The notes: generated by a model from the letters alone, not told the origin. A stretch of 64,000 bases of DNA from Ruminococcus sp. HUN007 (GCF_000712055.1 NZ_JOOA01000002.1:1302001-1366000), one strand, 5' to 3'; numbered from the stretch's first letter, positions 1 to 8,208 are shown. Numbers and translations are program-made.

Positions 1-22
1 TGCGTAAAGATCTTTTCTTCAT
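1..22 (-). CDS. 5' end of an unidentified gene, cut by the window edge
   Basis: An ATG at 22-20 on the minus strand follows a G-rich ribosome binding site (GGGGG at about 31-35) by a normal spacing. Only seven codons (MKKRSLR) lie inside the window. The basic start would suit a signal peptide or membrane protein, but no family can be named. It begins about 20 bases after the stop of the diguanylate cyclase, so the two are probably co-transcribed. Confidence 0.5.
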
Positions 23-43
23 GTAATATTCCCCCTTCAAATC

Positions 44-1510
44 CTAAACCCTCATGTCTTTGCCTATCTGCTTGTAGTAGACACGCTTTGCTTCATACAT
101 CTTTGTTTCAGCATTTCTTATAAGCTGATCCATGTTCTGTCCTTCTTCACATTTTCCTATGCCCAGAGCTGCATGATAGTCATTTCTGGCAAGGGCATCG
201 TTGAATCCTTCAAGGCTTCTTTCCAGTTCATCATCTGTCTTTCCGGACTGGAAAACAACAAATTCGTCGCCGCCTATGCGGAATATATTTTCACCGCCGA
301 ACTGCACCTTAAGCGTATCGGCTATAAATCTGAGCATCTGATCACCGGCAAAATGTCCCTTGCTGTTGTTGAGCTCGTGAAGTCCGTTTGCATCGATATA
401 GATACAGGTAAGCTTTTCCTTTAAAGCATCAGTTTTGCCGATGTAGTTTTCGTAGCTGTTACGGTTGTGAAGTCCGGTAAGCACATCGGTATTCGCCTTT
501 TCTTCCGCAAACGAAATGGATGCCCTGAATTCGTGAACCAGCCACGCTGTATATAAAAGAAGTATAACAAGAATAGCCGCGATCAGCATATAAAGTCTGG
601 TTCGTACCGGTGCAACCGCCGAAAACGCAGCGCTTTCCGGAACGACAACGACCATTTCCCAGTCCTCGATGCCGATCGGATCGTATCGCATGTAAAGTGT
701 TTCACTTACCGCTCTTGATGAAAAAACAGAATATCCCGACTTGCCGGCAAGGATCCTTTCAAGTGTTGCGTCCCTTGTATAAGCTGAGTCAACCTGCCTG
801 AACGCAATGTCATTTATATTGTCGATCGGAGAAGGCGAAGTATCAATGATAACCTCCCCTGTCTTCCTGTCTACAACGTAAAGGTATCCTTTATCGTCAT
901 AAACGGACGGAAGCCATGCCTGTGCCACACCTGATGAACTTCCCTCACTGAAGAGAAAACCAATGCAGTATCCGTCCGGGCGTATCTGAACAAAATTACG
1001 TATTTTCGAGTTTCCGGAAGTACTCTGCTCAGGTTTTACCGCGCTTATATGGTCCTTTAGATTTACCTGCTTTTCAAAGTCAAGTTCCTTGTCAATGTTG
1101 TTTCGCCGGCCTTTTGATGATATAAGCTCATCGCCCGGAAGGAGCATGTAGATCTGAGTTACCTGACTGTTTATATCATAATTGGAGAGATATCCGTTAA
1201 GATCAAGTGATTCCATGTCTTCCGAATCTTTTATCAGGCCTGCGATAACACGCAGCATTCTGCGGTCATTCCTGAGATTTGATTCAAGAGCTGAAACAGC
1301 ATCCCTGGTTTCAAGCTTAAGATCATCGTAGCAGGAACGCTGTGTTACACTGTACATCCAGTAAGCAAACCAGAGCGAAAGAACAAGCAGACTCGCCAGT
1401 ACTGTCGCGGTTCCAATAAGATAGCTGAACTGTCTTGGCAGAAGAATGCTTTTCAGGCTTCTTTTTTCTTTATGTTTTTTGTCTTTATCTTTATTCTTTT
1501 TTTCTGCCAT
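44..1510 (-). CDS. Membrane-bound diguanylate cyclase (sensor + GGDEF)
   Basis: Predicted to make cyclic di-GMP from two GTP. The 488-residue protein has a very basic, lysine-rich N-terminus, a membrane segment at about residues 30-52, an extracytoplasmic sensor region of about 245 residues, a second membrane segment at about 305-325 and a C-terminal GGDEF domain with an intact active-site motif (RIGGDEFVVF). No RxxD inhibitory site is seen just before GGDEF, so product inhibition may be absent. I use ATG at 1510; a GTG three codons upstream is also possible because the G-rich Shine-Dalgarno region covers both. The external region resembles Cache-type sensors in length and placement, but its ligand is unknown. 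A downstream gene starts within 25 bases. Confidence 0.85.
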   Translation of the reverse strand: MAEKKNKDKDKKHKEKRSLKSILLPRQFSYLIGTATVLASLLVLSLWFAYWMYSVTQRSCYDDLKLETRDAVSALESNLRNDRRMLRVIAGLIKDSEDMESLDLNGYLSNYDINSQVTQIYMLLPGDELISSKGRRNNIDKELDFEKQVNLKDHISAVKPEQSTSGNSKIRNFVQIRPDGYCIGFLFSEGSSSGVAQAWLPSVYDDKGYLYVVDRKTGEVIIDTSPSPIDNINDIAFRQVDSAYTRDATLERILAGKSGYSVFSSRAVSETLYMRYDPIGIEDWEMVVVVPESAAFSAVAPVRTRLYMLIAAILVILLLYTAWLVHEFRASISFAEEKANTDVLTGLHNRNSYENYIGKTDALKEKLTCIYIDANGLHELNNSKGHFAGDQMLRFIADTLKVQFGGENIFRIGGDEFVVFQSGKTDDELERSLEGFNDALARNDYHAALGIGKCEEGQNMDQLIRNAETKMYEAKRVYYKQIGKDMRV

Positions 1511-1566
1511 AAGCCTCACCCCCGTTTTCCAGTTGTCCCCTTATCATAATCCGTTCCTTTACAGAT

Positions 1567-1611
1567 CAGCGCTGAATAAAGCAGTTTCTGCTTCATAAGA
1601 ACCCTGCGCTG
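1567..1611 (-). promoter_or_regulatory. Leader hairpin upstream of the diguanylate cyclase
   Basis: A 45-base inverted repeat lies in the presumed 5' leader: outer arms CAGCGC/GCGCTG and inner arms GAAGCAG/CTGCTTT around a short AAA loop. It has no T-run, so it is not an intrinsic terminator. It may be an mRNA-stabilising or regulatory hairpin. No known riboswitch signature was recognised. Confidence 0.35.
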
Positions 1612-1689
1612 AGTATAAAGCAAGAAATAAAGTATAATTTATTTTATTTTATCATATTTTTTTAATTTTATCAAGCAGAAAATTTTCTC

Positions 1690-1739
1690 TTGACTTAGTA
1701 GCAATTTTATACTATACTTAGTATATAAAAGCTACTAAG
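1690..1739 (+). promoter_or_regulatory. pnuC operon promoter inside a 46-bp palindrome (candidate NrtR operator)
   Basis: A -35 TTGACT (1690-1695) and -10 TATACT (1713-1718) are 17 bases apart. Both lie in a palindrome spanning 1694-1739: outer arms CTTAGTAGC (1694-1702) and GCTACTAAG (1731-1739), inner arms TATACTA (1708-1714) and TAGTATA (1719-1725), both centred at 1716.5; 18 of 23 positions pair. A repressor bound here would block RNA polymerase. The second gene of the operon encodes an NrtR-like regulator, the natural candidate to bind. Confidence 0.75.
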
Positions 1740-1827
1740 AATACTGATCAGACCGGATATCCGCCGGAGAAACTGCCGGGCACCGCCCCGGAACCTCCTC
1801 GTATCTGTAAACAGATCAGCATTCTTA
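1738..1827. repeat. Degenerate copy of the ~112-bp dispersed palindromic element (pnuC leader)
   Basis: The ends are inverted repeats, AAGAATACTGATC at 1738-1750 and GATCAGCATTCTT at 1815-1827, with GC-rich internal hairpins. The start (ACTGATCAGACCGGA) matches the start of the better conserved copies at 7217 and 51870. It lies in the transcribed leader between the promoter and pnuC, so it will fold into the 5' UTR. Confidence 0.55.
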
Positions 1828-1856
1828 AGGTCATATTAAAAAAGGAGGAAATCAGA

Positions 1857-2612
1857 ATGAACGAAAACACAAATGCAACTGCCGCAGCAAAATTTACGGA
1901 GTTTATCAGAAACGAACTTAAAGGCTGGAAAGCAGGAGAGATCTTCTGGCTGATATTCGCAAACGCTGCTCTGCTTGCCATATCGCTGTATCTCCATGAC
2001 ACGCCCGTCAGCATACTTGCATCACTCACCGGCGTAACATGCGTCATACTTGTCGGAAAAGGAAAAATGTCCAACTACATCTTCGGTACCGTCAACGTTC
2101 TTCTTTATGCCTGCGTCGCATGGAAAGCAAAGTACTACGGTGATGTAATGCTGAATCTTGCCTACTACTTCCCTACCAACATTCTCGGATGGTTCATGTG
2201 GAAAAAGAACATCGACACTGAAACCCAGGTAGTACAGAAAAAGCGAATGACCGTCAGACAGGACATTGCGGTCGCAGTCCTGAGCGCTGCCGGAATATTC
2301 GGATACAGCTGGGTCCTTAAGCTTTTAGGCGGCAATCTTCCGCTTGTGGACAGCATGAGCACAGTTCTTTCCGTTGTCGCACAGATACTCATGATAAAAA
2401 GATTTACCGAACAGTGGATCGTCTGGATACTCGTCGATGCTGTATCGGTCATCATGTGGGTGGTGGCCTTCATGAACGAAGGCGACAGCGTTGCCGTTCT
2501 GCTTATGTGGATAATCTTCCTGCTCAATGCCGTTATCATGTTTATCAAGTGGTACAGGGAATCGGCAGAGGAAAAGACAGAAAATCCTGTAAAGAAGACC
2601 GTACAGGAGTAA
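1857..2612 (+). CDS. pnuC: Nicotinamide riboside transporter PnuC
   Basis: Multi-spanning inner-membrane protein of 251 residues predicted to take up nicotinamide riboside (or a related pyridine nucleoside) by facilitated diffusion, with phosphorylation inside the cell trapping it. It is hydrophobic throughout, with about seven membrane segments and the PnuC-type stretch ending in ILGWFMWKK. Start ATG with AAGGAGGAAATC just upstream. It heads an operon with nrtR, nadR and pncC; the ribosylnicotinamide kinase in nadR is the enzyme expected to trap its substrate. The C-terminus is charged and probably cytoplasmic. Regulation is probably through the palindrome over its promoter. Confidence 0.9.
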   Translation: MNENTNATAAAKFTEFIRNELKGWKAGEIFWLIFANAALLAISLYLHDTPVSILASLTGVTCVILVGKGKMSNYIFGTVNVLLYACVAWKAKYYGDVMLNLAYYFPTNILGWFMWKKNIDTETQVVQKKRMTVRQDIAVAVLSAAGIFGYSWVLKLLGGNLPLVDSMSTVLSVVAQILMIKRFTEQWIVWILVDAVSVIMWVVAFMNEGDSVAVLLMWIIFLLNAVIMFIKWYRESAEEKTENPVKKTVQE

Positions 2613-2618
2613 CGGCAG

Positions 2619-3278
2619 ATGAAGGAACAGATCATACATCAGAAGATTTCCGTCGCGGTTGATGTCCTGATATTTACTATAGAAGACGAAAAGCTGAAAA
2701 TCGTGCTTGCAAAACGTGAAGCGCCTCCTTTTGAAGGTGTATTCGCGCTGCCGGGTGTATCGCTCCGTGAATCCGAGACACCTGAAGAGGCCGCCGAACG
2801 TTCGGTACTTGAAAGAACCGGCATAAGAAATATTTTTCTCGAGCAGCTTCACACCTTCGGAAGGGTTGACCGCGATCCGCGGAGCAGAACCATTTCGATC
2901 GCCTACTGTGCGGTCACCAGTTACCGCAGGCTGAAAGATTCCGGCATTTCCGGAAGTGCCGGGCTTTATCCTGTAAGCGGAATACTCTCGGGAGAACTGC
3001 CTCTCGCTTTTGACCACCGGGAAATGACCGCACACGGCAGGGAAATGCTGAGGGAAAAAGTGAATTCAGGAGGAATAGCATTTGAATTTGTTCCGGAAGA
3101 ATTCACCCTTCCGCAGCTTCAGAAAGTCTACGAGATACTTCTCGGTGAAAAACTCTACAAGGCTAATTTCAGGAAAATGATCGCGCCGATGGTGGAGGAG
3201 ACCGGGAACATGCTTACCGGTCAGGCACACAGGCCGAGCAGACTGTACAGGAAGAAGAAAGGAGAAACAAATGAGTAA
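2619..3278 (+). CDS. nrtR: NrtR-type Nudix-domain transcriptional regulator of NAD metabolism
   Basis: 219 residues: an N-terminal Nudix-like domain (about 1-150) followed by a winged-helix DNA-binding region (about 155-219). The Nudix box is degenerate: the segment after GVSLRESETPEE reads ERSVLERTGI where catalytic members have REVxEExGI. This suits a ligand-sensing rather than hydrolytic domain, as known for NrtR proteins, which sense ADP-ribose-type NAD metabolites. The neighbours pnuC, nadR and pncC are typical NrtR targets. It starts 6 bases after pnuC and overlaps nadR by 8 bases. Autoregulation through the palindrome at 1694-1739 is inferred. The alternative, an active ADP-ribose pyrophosphatase, is less likely given the Nudix box. 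Confidence 0.85.
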   Translation: MKEQIIHQKISVAVDVLIFTIEDEKLKIVLAKREAPPFEGVFALPGVSLRESETPEEAAERSVLERTGIRNIFLEQLHTFGRVDRDPRSRTISIAYCAVTSYRRLKDSGISGSAGLYPVSGILSGELPLAFDHREMTAHGREMLREKVNSGGIAFEFVPEEFTLPQLQKVYEILLGEKLYKANFRKMIAPMVEETGNMLTGQAHRPSRLYRKKKGETNE

Positions 3279-4311
3279 CGAAATAAAGGCCGGCATGAAA
3301 TATCATGTCGGAATGTACGGAGGATCATTCAATCCGATGCACAACGGACACATGGAATGCATACTGAAAGCAGCCTCAATGTGCGAGCAGCTGTACGTTG
3401 TGATCTCATACAGAAACGATGATTCAGACGTGGACGTAAAGGTGAAATACCGCTGGGTATACACGCTCACCTGTCACATCGGCAACGTAAAAATAATCAC
3501 GCTCGAAGACAGGACAAAAAAGAAATCTGACTACACCAGCGAATACTGGGACGAAGACTGCAGAAAAGTAAAAGCCGCCGTCGGAAAAAAGATCGATGTG
3601 GTCTTCTGCGGCAGTGACTACGATGAAAACAGTTTCTGGAACGTATGCTATCCGGAAAGTGAACTTGTGATCTTCCCGCGTGACAAATACAATTCAACAG
3701 CTGTACGCGGAAATGTTTACAGACACTGGGACTGGCTGCCTCTGTTTGTGAGACCGTACTATGTAAAGAAAGTACTTATCATCGGTTCGGAAAGCTGCGG
3801 AAAAAGTGTACTCACGATAAATCTTGCACATCACTACCATACAAACTATCTCGAAGAGGTGGGACGTGATCTTTCAGAGCTTTCAGGCACCGATCTGATG
3901 ATGCTCGAAAGTGACTACACACGGATTCTTCTCGAACACAAGGCGAAGGAAATGCGTCTGGCCGAGCACAGCAACAAAGTGCTTTTTGAAGACACTGACT
4001 GCCTGATAACACGTTTTTTCATGGACTTTCTCGAAAACGGCAGTCCGGACAACTGTGTGCTCGCTGAAAGTATAGCAAAACTCAATCACTACGATCTGAT
4101 ACTGCATGCCGAACCGGATGTTGCATGGGTGCAGGACGGCGACCGGAGCGAGGAGATCGCGGCAAACAGACAGATGTACAGTGACAGAATAGAAGAACTG
4201 TACAGACGTTTCGGGTTCAGCTGCGTACGCATCTCAGGAAGCTATGCCGAAAGATATGAAAAAGCCATTGCACTTGTTGACAGTATACTGAACGAAGGGG
4301 AAGAAAAATGA
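3271..4311 (+). CDS. nadR: NadR-like bifunctional NMN adenylyltransferase / ribosylnicotinamide kinase
   Basis: 346 residues in two domains. The N-terminal nucleotidyltransferase has GGSFNPMHNGHME (the HxGH-type motif) and an ISTxxR-like segment (NSTAVRGN), predicted to join NMN and ATP to NAD. The C-terminal kinase starts with a P-loop GSESCGKS at about residue 171 and would phosphorylate nicotinamide riboside to NMN. The helix-turn-helix repressor domain of enterobacterial NadR is absent, so regulation is left to the adjacent NrtR. The true start may be the internal ATG before KYHVGMYGG. It overlaps nrtR by 8 bases and the next gene by 4 (ATGA), indicating translational coupling. Confidence 0.9.
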   Translation: MSNEIKAGMKYHVGMYGGSFNPMHNGHMECILKAASMCEQLYVVISYRNDDSDVDVKVKYRWVYTLTCHIGNVKIITLEDRTKKKSDYTSEYWDEDCRKVKAAVGKKIDVVFCGSDYDENSFWNVCYPESELVIFPRDKYNSTAVRGNVYRHWDWLPLFVRPYYVKKVLIIGSESCGKSVLTINLAHHYHTNYLEEVGRDLSELSGTDLMMLESDYTRILLEHKAKEMRLAEHSNKVLFEDTDCLITRFFMDFLENGSPDNCVLAESIAKLNHYDLILHAEPDVAWVQDGDRSEEIAANRQMYSDRIEELYRRFGFSCVRISGSYAERYEKAIALVDSILNEGEEK

Positions 4312-4859
4312 CATTCGTAAAAAACACAGAAACCGTTCCGGGAAAGTATCCTGATCATTACCGGGACGAGAAACGCATAAGGGAAAAATACACACTGCTT
4401 ACAAAACTGCTTATAGAAAAAGGATTTACGGTAACAACTATGGAAAGTGCGACGGGAGGGCAGATAGCATCGCTGATAACCGACACGGAAGGATCATCGT
4501 CGGTACTTAAAGGAGCATTTGTCACCTACTGCAACGAAGCCAAGATCATGCAGGGTGTACCGGCGGAAACGATAGAAAAACACACGGTATATTCAAAGGA
4601 AACCGCAGCGGCAATGGCAAAGGCCTGTGCGAAGACATACGGCGCCGACATAGGAATAGGCGTGACCGGGACCATGGGAAACACCGATCCTGTAAATCCG
4701 GAAAATTCCGTTCCGGGGAAGGTCTTTTTCGCTGTATTCTTCAGAGGAAAAACTGAAGCCTTCTGTACGGAGATCCCACCGCAGCCGGACAGACTGATGT
4801 ACAAGCTGACTGCAGCGGAGAGAATATATGACAGGCTGACCGCTATAATCGGTAAATAG
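4308..4859 (+). CDS. pncC: Nicotinamide-nucleotide amidohydrolase (CinA C-terminal family)
   Basis: 183 residues matching the stand-alone CinA C-terminal domain: TTMESATGGQIASLITDTEG near the N-terminus and GIGVTGTMG further on. Members deamidate NMN to nicotinate mononucleotide, recycling NMN from DNA ligase and other reactions into the Preiss-Handler route. An N-terminal extension of about 40 residues precedes the core. Its start overlaps the nadR stop (ATGA). Placement in a pnuC-nrtR-nadR operon supports the NMN deamidase role over the competence label sometimes attached to this family. A strong terminator follows. Confidence 0.88.
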   Translation: MTFVKNTETVPGKYPDHYRDEKRIREKYTLLTKLLIEKGFTVTTMESATGGQIASLITDTEGSSSVLKGAFVTYCNEAKIMQGVPAETIEKHTVYSKETAAAMAKACAKTYGADIGIGVTGTMGNTDPVNPENSVPGKVFFAVFFRGKTEAFCTEIPPQPDRLMYKLTAAERIYDRLTAIIGK

Positions 4860-4862
4860 AAA

Positions 4863-4900
4863 CAAAAAAACGACTGCATTCATGGTGCAGTCGTTTTTTT
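4863..4900. terminator. Bidirectional intrinsic terminator
   Basis: Perfect 9-bp stem ACGACTGCA (4870-4878) / TGCAGTCGT (4886-4894) with a 7-base loop, an A-run before and a T-run after. It can end the plus-strand NAD operon and the minus-strand GGDEF gene. Confidence 0.95.
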
Positions 4901-4903
4901 ATG

Positions 4904-6310
4904 TTATTTGATCCGGTTACGTCTGTCTTTTTCAGGATGCAGACGGTAGTATTCTTCCTTGTCTTTATACATTCTTTCGTCCGCTGTCTGCATTGCTTTG
5001 CATATATCGTACTCACCCGTAACAAAAACGGTTCCGACCGCAAAACGCACATCAGCAGTAGTATCAGTGAGAGTACGGAGCTGAGCTGCAAGGTCTGCAA
5101 GTTTTTCCTCTGTAATGTCCGGACAGAAAACAACGAATTCATCGCCGCCGGCACGGTAGACTTCATAATCACCGAAAGCGACCTTTAAAAGCGATGCTGC
5201 TCTCGAAAGAAGCCTGTCGCCTGCTTCATGCCCTTCTTTATCATTGACTGTCTTGAGTCCGTTAAGGTCCGCAAAGGCAATGCCCAGCTTTTCCGGAGCC
5301 TTCACTTCGCCGGAAACAATTTTTTCAACACGGTCGTTCATCGCATTGCGGTTGTACACCTGTGTGAGCCCGTCAACTGTGCTCTTAATCTCCAGGTTCG
5401 AAATAAGATAGTGGTTCTGAATAACAGCAGCAAGTACAAACGACGAAAGTTCAAGCACACTTTTGATCTTCATGGTTTTTGACACATCAAAGTTTGCGGC
5501 CCAGATGAAACCTACAAGCGTATGTTTGCATCGTATCTCATAAAGAACTATATTTTTGACGTCATGACTGCAGAGCGAACGGTACCAGTCGGGATCACGT
5601 TCCTCAATAACGCTGAGATCCTCAAGGATCAGACAGTCACTCATTTCAAGGATCTTTTCCCAACGTTCAACTGCTTCAAACGGAGTGCATCCCAGATCTC
5701 CGGCGATCTCTTCCAGTATTTCGTTATGAACTCCCGAATCGGTAACACATACGCACTTCCGGCTGCTTATATCTACCGGATAAACAGAACACTTATCAGC
5801 ACCGCAGAACTGTTTGATCTCGGAGGTAACTGAAGTAAGCGCCTGCCAGAAATCCTGCACTTCGTGAAGCCTGATGCTTATATTAGTTACGGCTGCGGAA
5901 ACATCGGCCGGATGCTGTGACATTGATTCTGTTTCCAGATCATTTTCATATTCGAGTATGTAGAGACAGTAAACCGTTTTCGTACCGTCATCAGGCTCTT
6001 TGTCAAAATTTGTTACCGGAATGTAGAATCCCTTGAGCCAGAATCCGCGGGCATTAACATACGAATAAAGCGATTTATTCGTACTGCCGCTCCTGTAAAT
6101 ATACCTTTCAAAGTTCAGATCCATCCAGTATTTTCTGTAAGGAATACCCGGATAGAACTCCGGCGCATCCGGACTGAAATGAAGCATACCTTCATTCTGT
6201 CTGTTTACGCCCATAAGGCGTATTTCGCTGTAGCTTCCGTCAGGAAGAATATCAAAGGAATAAAGGCTAGCCAGTCCGCTGATTCCTTCAAGCCACGACT
6301 GATAATCCAT
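4904..6310 (-). CDS. Cytoplasmic GGDEF protein (diguanylate cyclase)
   Basis: 468 residues without a signal peptide or clear membrane segment. The C-terminal GGDEF domain (about 310-455) carries an intact YRAGGDEFVVF motif, predicting cyclic di-GMP synthesis. No RxxD inhibitory site is seen in front. The middle part (about 130-290, around FCGADKCSVYPVD) is GAF-like in size and position and may sense a small molecule; the first 120 residues are not recognised. It is transcribed convergently to the NAD operon and shares its terminator. With the cyclase at 44-1510 this makes two GGDEF genes within 6.3 kb and no EAL or HD-GYP gene in the window. Confidence 0.83.
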   Translation of the reverse strand: MDYQSWLEGISGLASLYSFDILPDGSYSEIRLMGVNRQNEGMLHFSPDAPEFYPGIPYRKYWMDLNFERYIYRSGSTNKSLYSYVNARGFWLKGFYIPVTNFDKEPDDGTKTVYCLYILEYENDLETESMSQHPADVSAAVTNISIRLHEVQDFWQALTSVTSEIKQFCGADKCSVYPVDISSRKCVCVTDSGVHNEILEEIAGDLGCTPFEAVERWEKILEMSDCLILEDLSVIEERDPDWYRSLCSHDVKNIVLYEIRCKHTLVGFIWAANFDVSKTMKIKSVLELSSFVLAAVIQNHYLISNLEIKSTVDGLTQVYNRNAMNDRVEKIVSGEVKAPEKLGIAFADLNGLKTVNDKEGHEAGDRLLSRAASLLKVAFGDYEVYRAGGDEFVVFCPDITEEKLADLAAQLRTLTDTTADVRFAVGTVFVTGEYDICKAMQTADERMYKDKEEYYRLHPEKDRRNRIK

Positions 6311-6343
6311 GCAGCATCCCCCTTTATCATAAATTAATAATTA

Positions 6344-7180
6344 TCAGTAACAGTCGTAATTATATACAACTCTTGAAAAATCAAGATTTTTCAGGTTCTC
6401 ACGCGGAATGAAAAATGTTCCGGTGCCTGAATCGCCCCACATAATGTCTATGCTGCTGTCGTTTCCTAATGCACTGTCAAGTTCAAATAAAAGCACACTG
6501 CAATCACCAAGACTGCTGCTTCGCGGATCTTCCTGGGTAAATGCCGGATATCCGCCGGTCAGTGTCGAGTATGTGATATTTTCATGCAGTTCTTCGAATA
6601 CATCGTCATCAAGATCGTACAGGTTTTCTATTTTTTCATCTGAAACTTCATTGAAGCATTTTACAAATGCATCTTCAAAACGAAAATCCTGATACGTAAC
6701 TGTCACATTCTCAGGTTTACCCGGTACAAGTCTGTACTCTCCTGAAAACGGCAGATATATCTTTTCCTCACCGCTGTAAACCGGTATTTCATCGGCTGAA
6801 AGAAGTTCTGTTTCATCAGAAATAATGTTTTCATGATATATAACACGGAAATTATTCTGAACAGCAAGAGCTTCACCAAAACACTCGGATGCCATTCCGT
6901 AAAGGTCATCTCCGGCGATAAAAAACTGAAGTATTCCCTTTTCAGGAAAATCAGGTATGTGAGGTATCTGCTCAAAATTAAGCTGTGCAAGCAGTATAAG
7001 GGGCTGATCTTTAAAAGAACCGCTTTTTCCGCACGGATATTCCATATTCTTCGGAAAATACGGTGTTCCTCCTACCTTGCTGTCAAACAGTCCTGTCTTT
7101 TCCTTAACGAAAGAAAACCTGACTGCCGGTTCCGGCGGGAGAATCTCATTTACTTTTTCAAGAATTCTGTTAATTTCCAT
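6344..7180 (-). CDS. DUF1963 (YwqG-like) protein
   Basis: 278 residues resembling the YwqG/DUF1963 family: the KVGGTPYFPKNMEYPC segment near residue 40, then PLILLAQLNFEQIPHIPDFP and GILQFFIAGDDLYG, plus an acidic C-terminal half. The biochemical function of the family is not established. No signal peptide or membrane segment, so probably cytoplasmic. It lies just upstream of the GGDEF gene on the same strand (34-base gap), so co-transcription is possible. A palindromic repeat element separates it from the gene behind. Confidence 0.75.
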   Translation of the reverse strand: MEINRILEKVNEILPPEPAVRFSFVKEKTGLFDSKVGGTPYFPKNMEYPCGKSGSFKDQPLILLAQLNFEQIPHIPDFPEKGILQFFIAGDDLYGMASECFGEALAVQNNFRVIYHENIISDETELLSADEIPVYSGEEKIYLPFSGEYRLVPGKPENVTVTYQDFRFEDAFVKCFNEVSDEKIENLYDLDDDVFEELHENITYSTLTGGYPAFTQEDPRSSSLGDCSVLLFELDSALGNDSSIDIMWGDSGTGTFFIPRENLKNLDFSRVVYNYDCY

Positions 7181-7216
7181 ATAAAAACTCCTTTACATAG
7201 TTTTCACCAGCAAGTT

Positions 7217-7328
7217 AAGGAAACACTGATCAAACCGGAATCCGGCTTTGCCGGATTTCCGAAGGTGGGATTTGCGGAGCTTCGCCCCGGAGCCCAGCGC
7301 TGATTTATGAATAAATCAGCCTTTCCTT
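7217..7328. repeat. Dispersed palindromic element, copy A (112 bp)
   Basis: Ends AAGGAAA...TTTCCTT. It contains a hairpin CCGGAATCCGG/CCGGATTTCCG around CTTTG, a second GC-rich hairpin (GGAGCTTCGCCCC), and the palindrome GCTGATTTATGAATAAATC near its right end. About 85% identical by eye to the copy at 51870-51982. It encodes nothing and sits between two minus-strand genes. Confidence 0.8.
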
Positions 7329-7334
7329 AAAAGA

Positions 7335-8192
7335 TCATGAGATCACTTTACCCTTTCCGCTGCCGGCTTTCGGAACAACCGCCTGTTCCTTTCCGCCCAT
7401 ATCTTCGAAAAGTATTTCTTCATCATCTTCAGATTCATTATATGATTTTTCCGGATTCTTTTCACCGCGTTCACTGTAGAAAGGATCGATGACATATTTC
7501 TGGATCACCGGATAGCAGCAGAAGCAGATGATGAACATAACAAGTGACGGAATGAGCAGATAGAGTGTCAGAAATATTGTATTTCCCGATATTGCCATCA
7601 GTGCGACCGGGATAAGAGGAAGAACCAGATTGAAAACAAAAGCTGTCATATTCTGTTTGAGTGCTGCAAATGCAAGCAAAACTGAATTTCTGACGATCTG
7701 TTTCATGGAAAGTTTTGTCGAAACGATCATGAGATAAATATAATAATTCATTACCGTAAACGTAACTGAAAAGCTTAGCGTCAGTCCAAGCAGTATTACG
7801 GGTATTACACTTCCGCCGGATTCCGCGCTTCTGATCATGGCCGTATAAAGAATGAAGCCGCAAATCATACCTGTATACGCAATGATATCTATTATTCCGA
7901 CAGCAAAAGCCTTCAGGAAATTCTCTTTGAATGCATTTTTGAAATCAAGCCATACAAAAGCATTCCTGTCAATGGAATACTTCTGCAGGACCCTGAATAC
8001 TCCGGCTGTCGCCGGCCCGATCGTAATGACCGGGATACAGGCAATTATATATATTATATTCAGAACGATAAGCTTCCAGAACCTTACTCCGAGTATTTCG
8101 AAGAAAAGCTTGAGTCCTCCTTTTGACGGCTCATCTTTTGAAATGCCCTTTCCCGCTTTTGTATAATCGCCTATTCCGAAGAATCCTGCCAA
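7335..8192 (-). CDS. DUF624 (YesL-type) membrane protein
   Basis: A 285-residue membrane protein. The N-terminus LAGFFGIGDYTKAGKG and the following segment are typical of DUF624/YesL proteins, small membrane proteins often found near carbohydrate transport genes; their role is unresolved. About five to six membrane segments (for example near LIVLNIIYIIACIPVITIG) and a charged C-terminal tail rich in Glu/Asp. I place the start at TTG 8192: an AGGGAGGTG Shine-Dalgarno lies 7 bases upstream, directly after the proC stop, whereas upstream ATGs at 8255 and 8225 overlap proC and lack one. Probably in an operon with proC (16-base gap). Confidence 0.75.
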   Translation of the reverse strand: MAGFFGIGDYTKAGKGISKDEPSKGGLKLFFEILGVRFWKLIVLNIIYIIACIPVITIGPATAGVFRVLQKYSIDRNAFVWLDFKNAFKENFLKAFAVGIIDIIAYTGMICGFILYTAMIRSAESGGSVIPVILLGLTLSFSVTFTVMNYYIYLMIVSTKLSMKQIVRNSVLLAFAALKQNMTAFVFNLVLPLIPVALMAISGNTIFLTLYLLIPSLVMFIICFCCYPVIQKYVIDPFYSERGEKNPEKSYNESEDDEEILFEDMGGKEQAVVPKAGSGKGKVIS

Positions 8193-8208
8193 AAAAGACA
8201 CCTCCCTG

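Noticed and set aside
1738..1827. Known riboswitch in the pnuC leader
   Set aside because: The hairpins are explained by the dispersed palindromic element; no conserved NAD-related or other riboswitch core was recognised by eye.
2165..3035. Minus-strand ORFs of 156 and 236 codons opposite pnuC and nrtR
   Set aside because: They oppose well-supported genes, have no ribosome binding sites and show no recognisable protein family.
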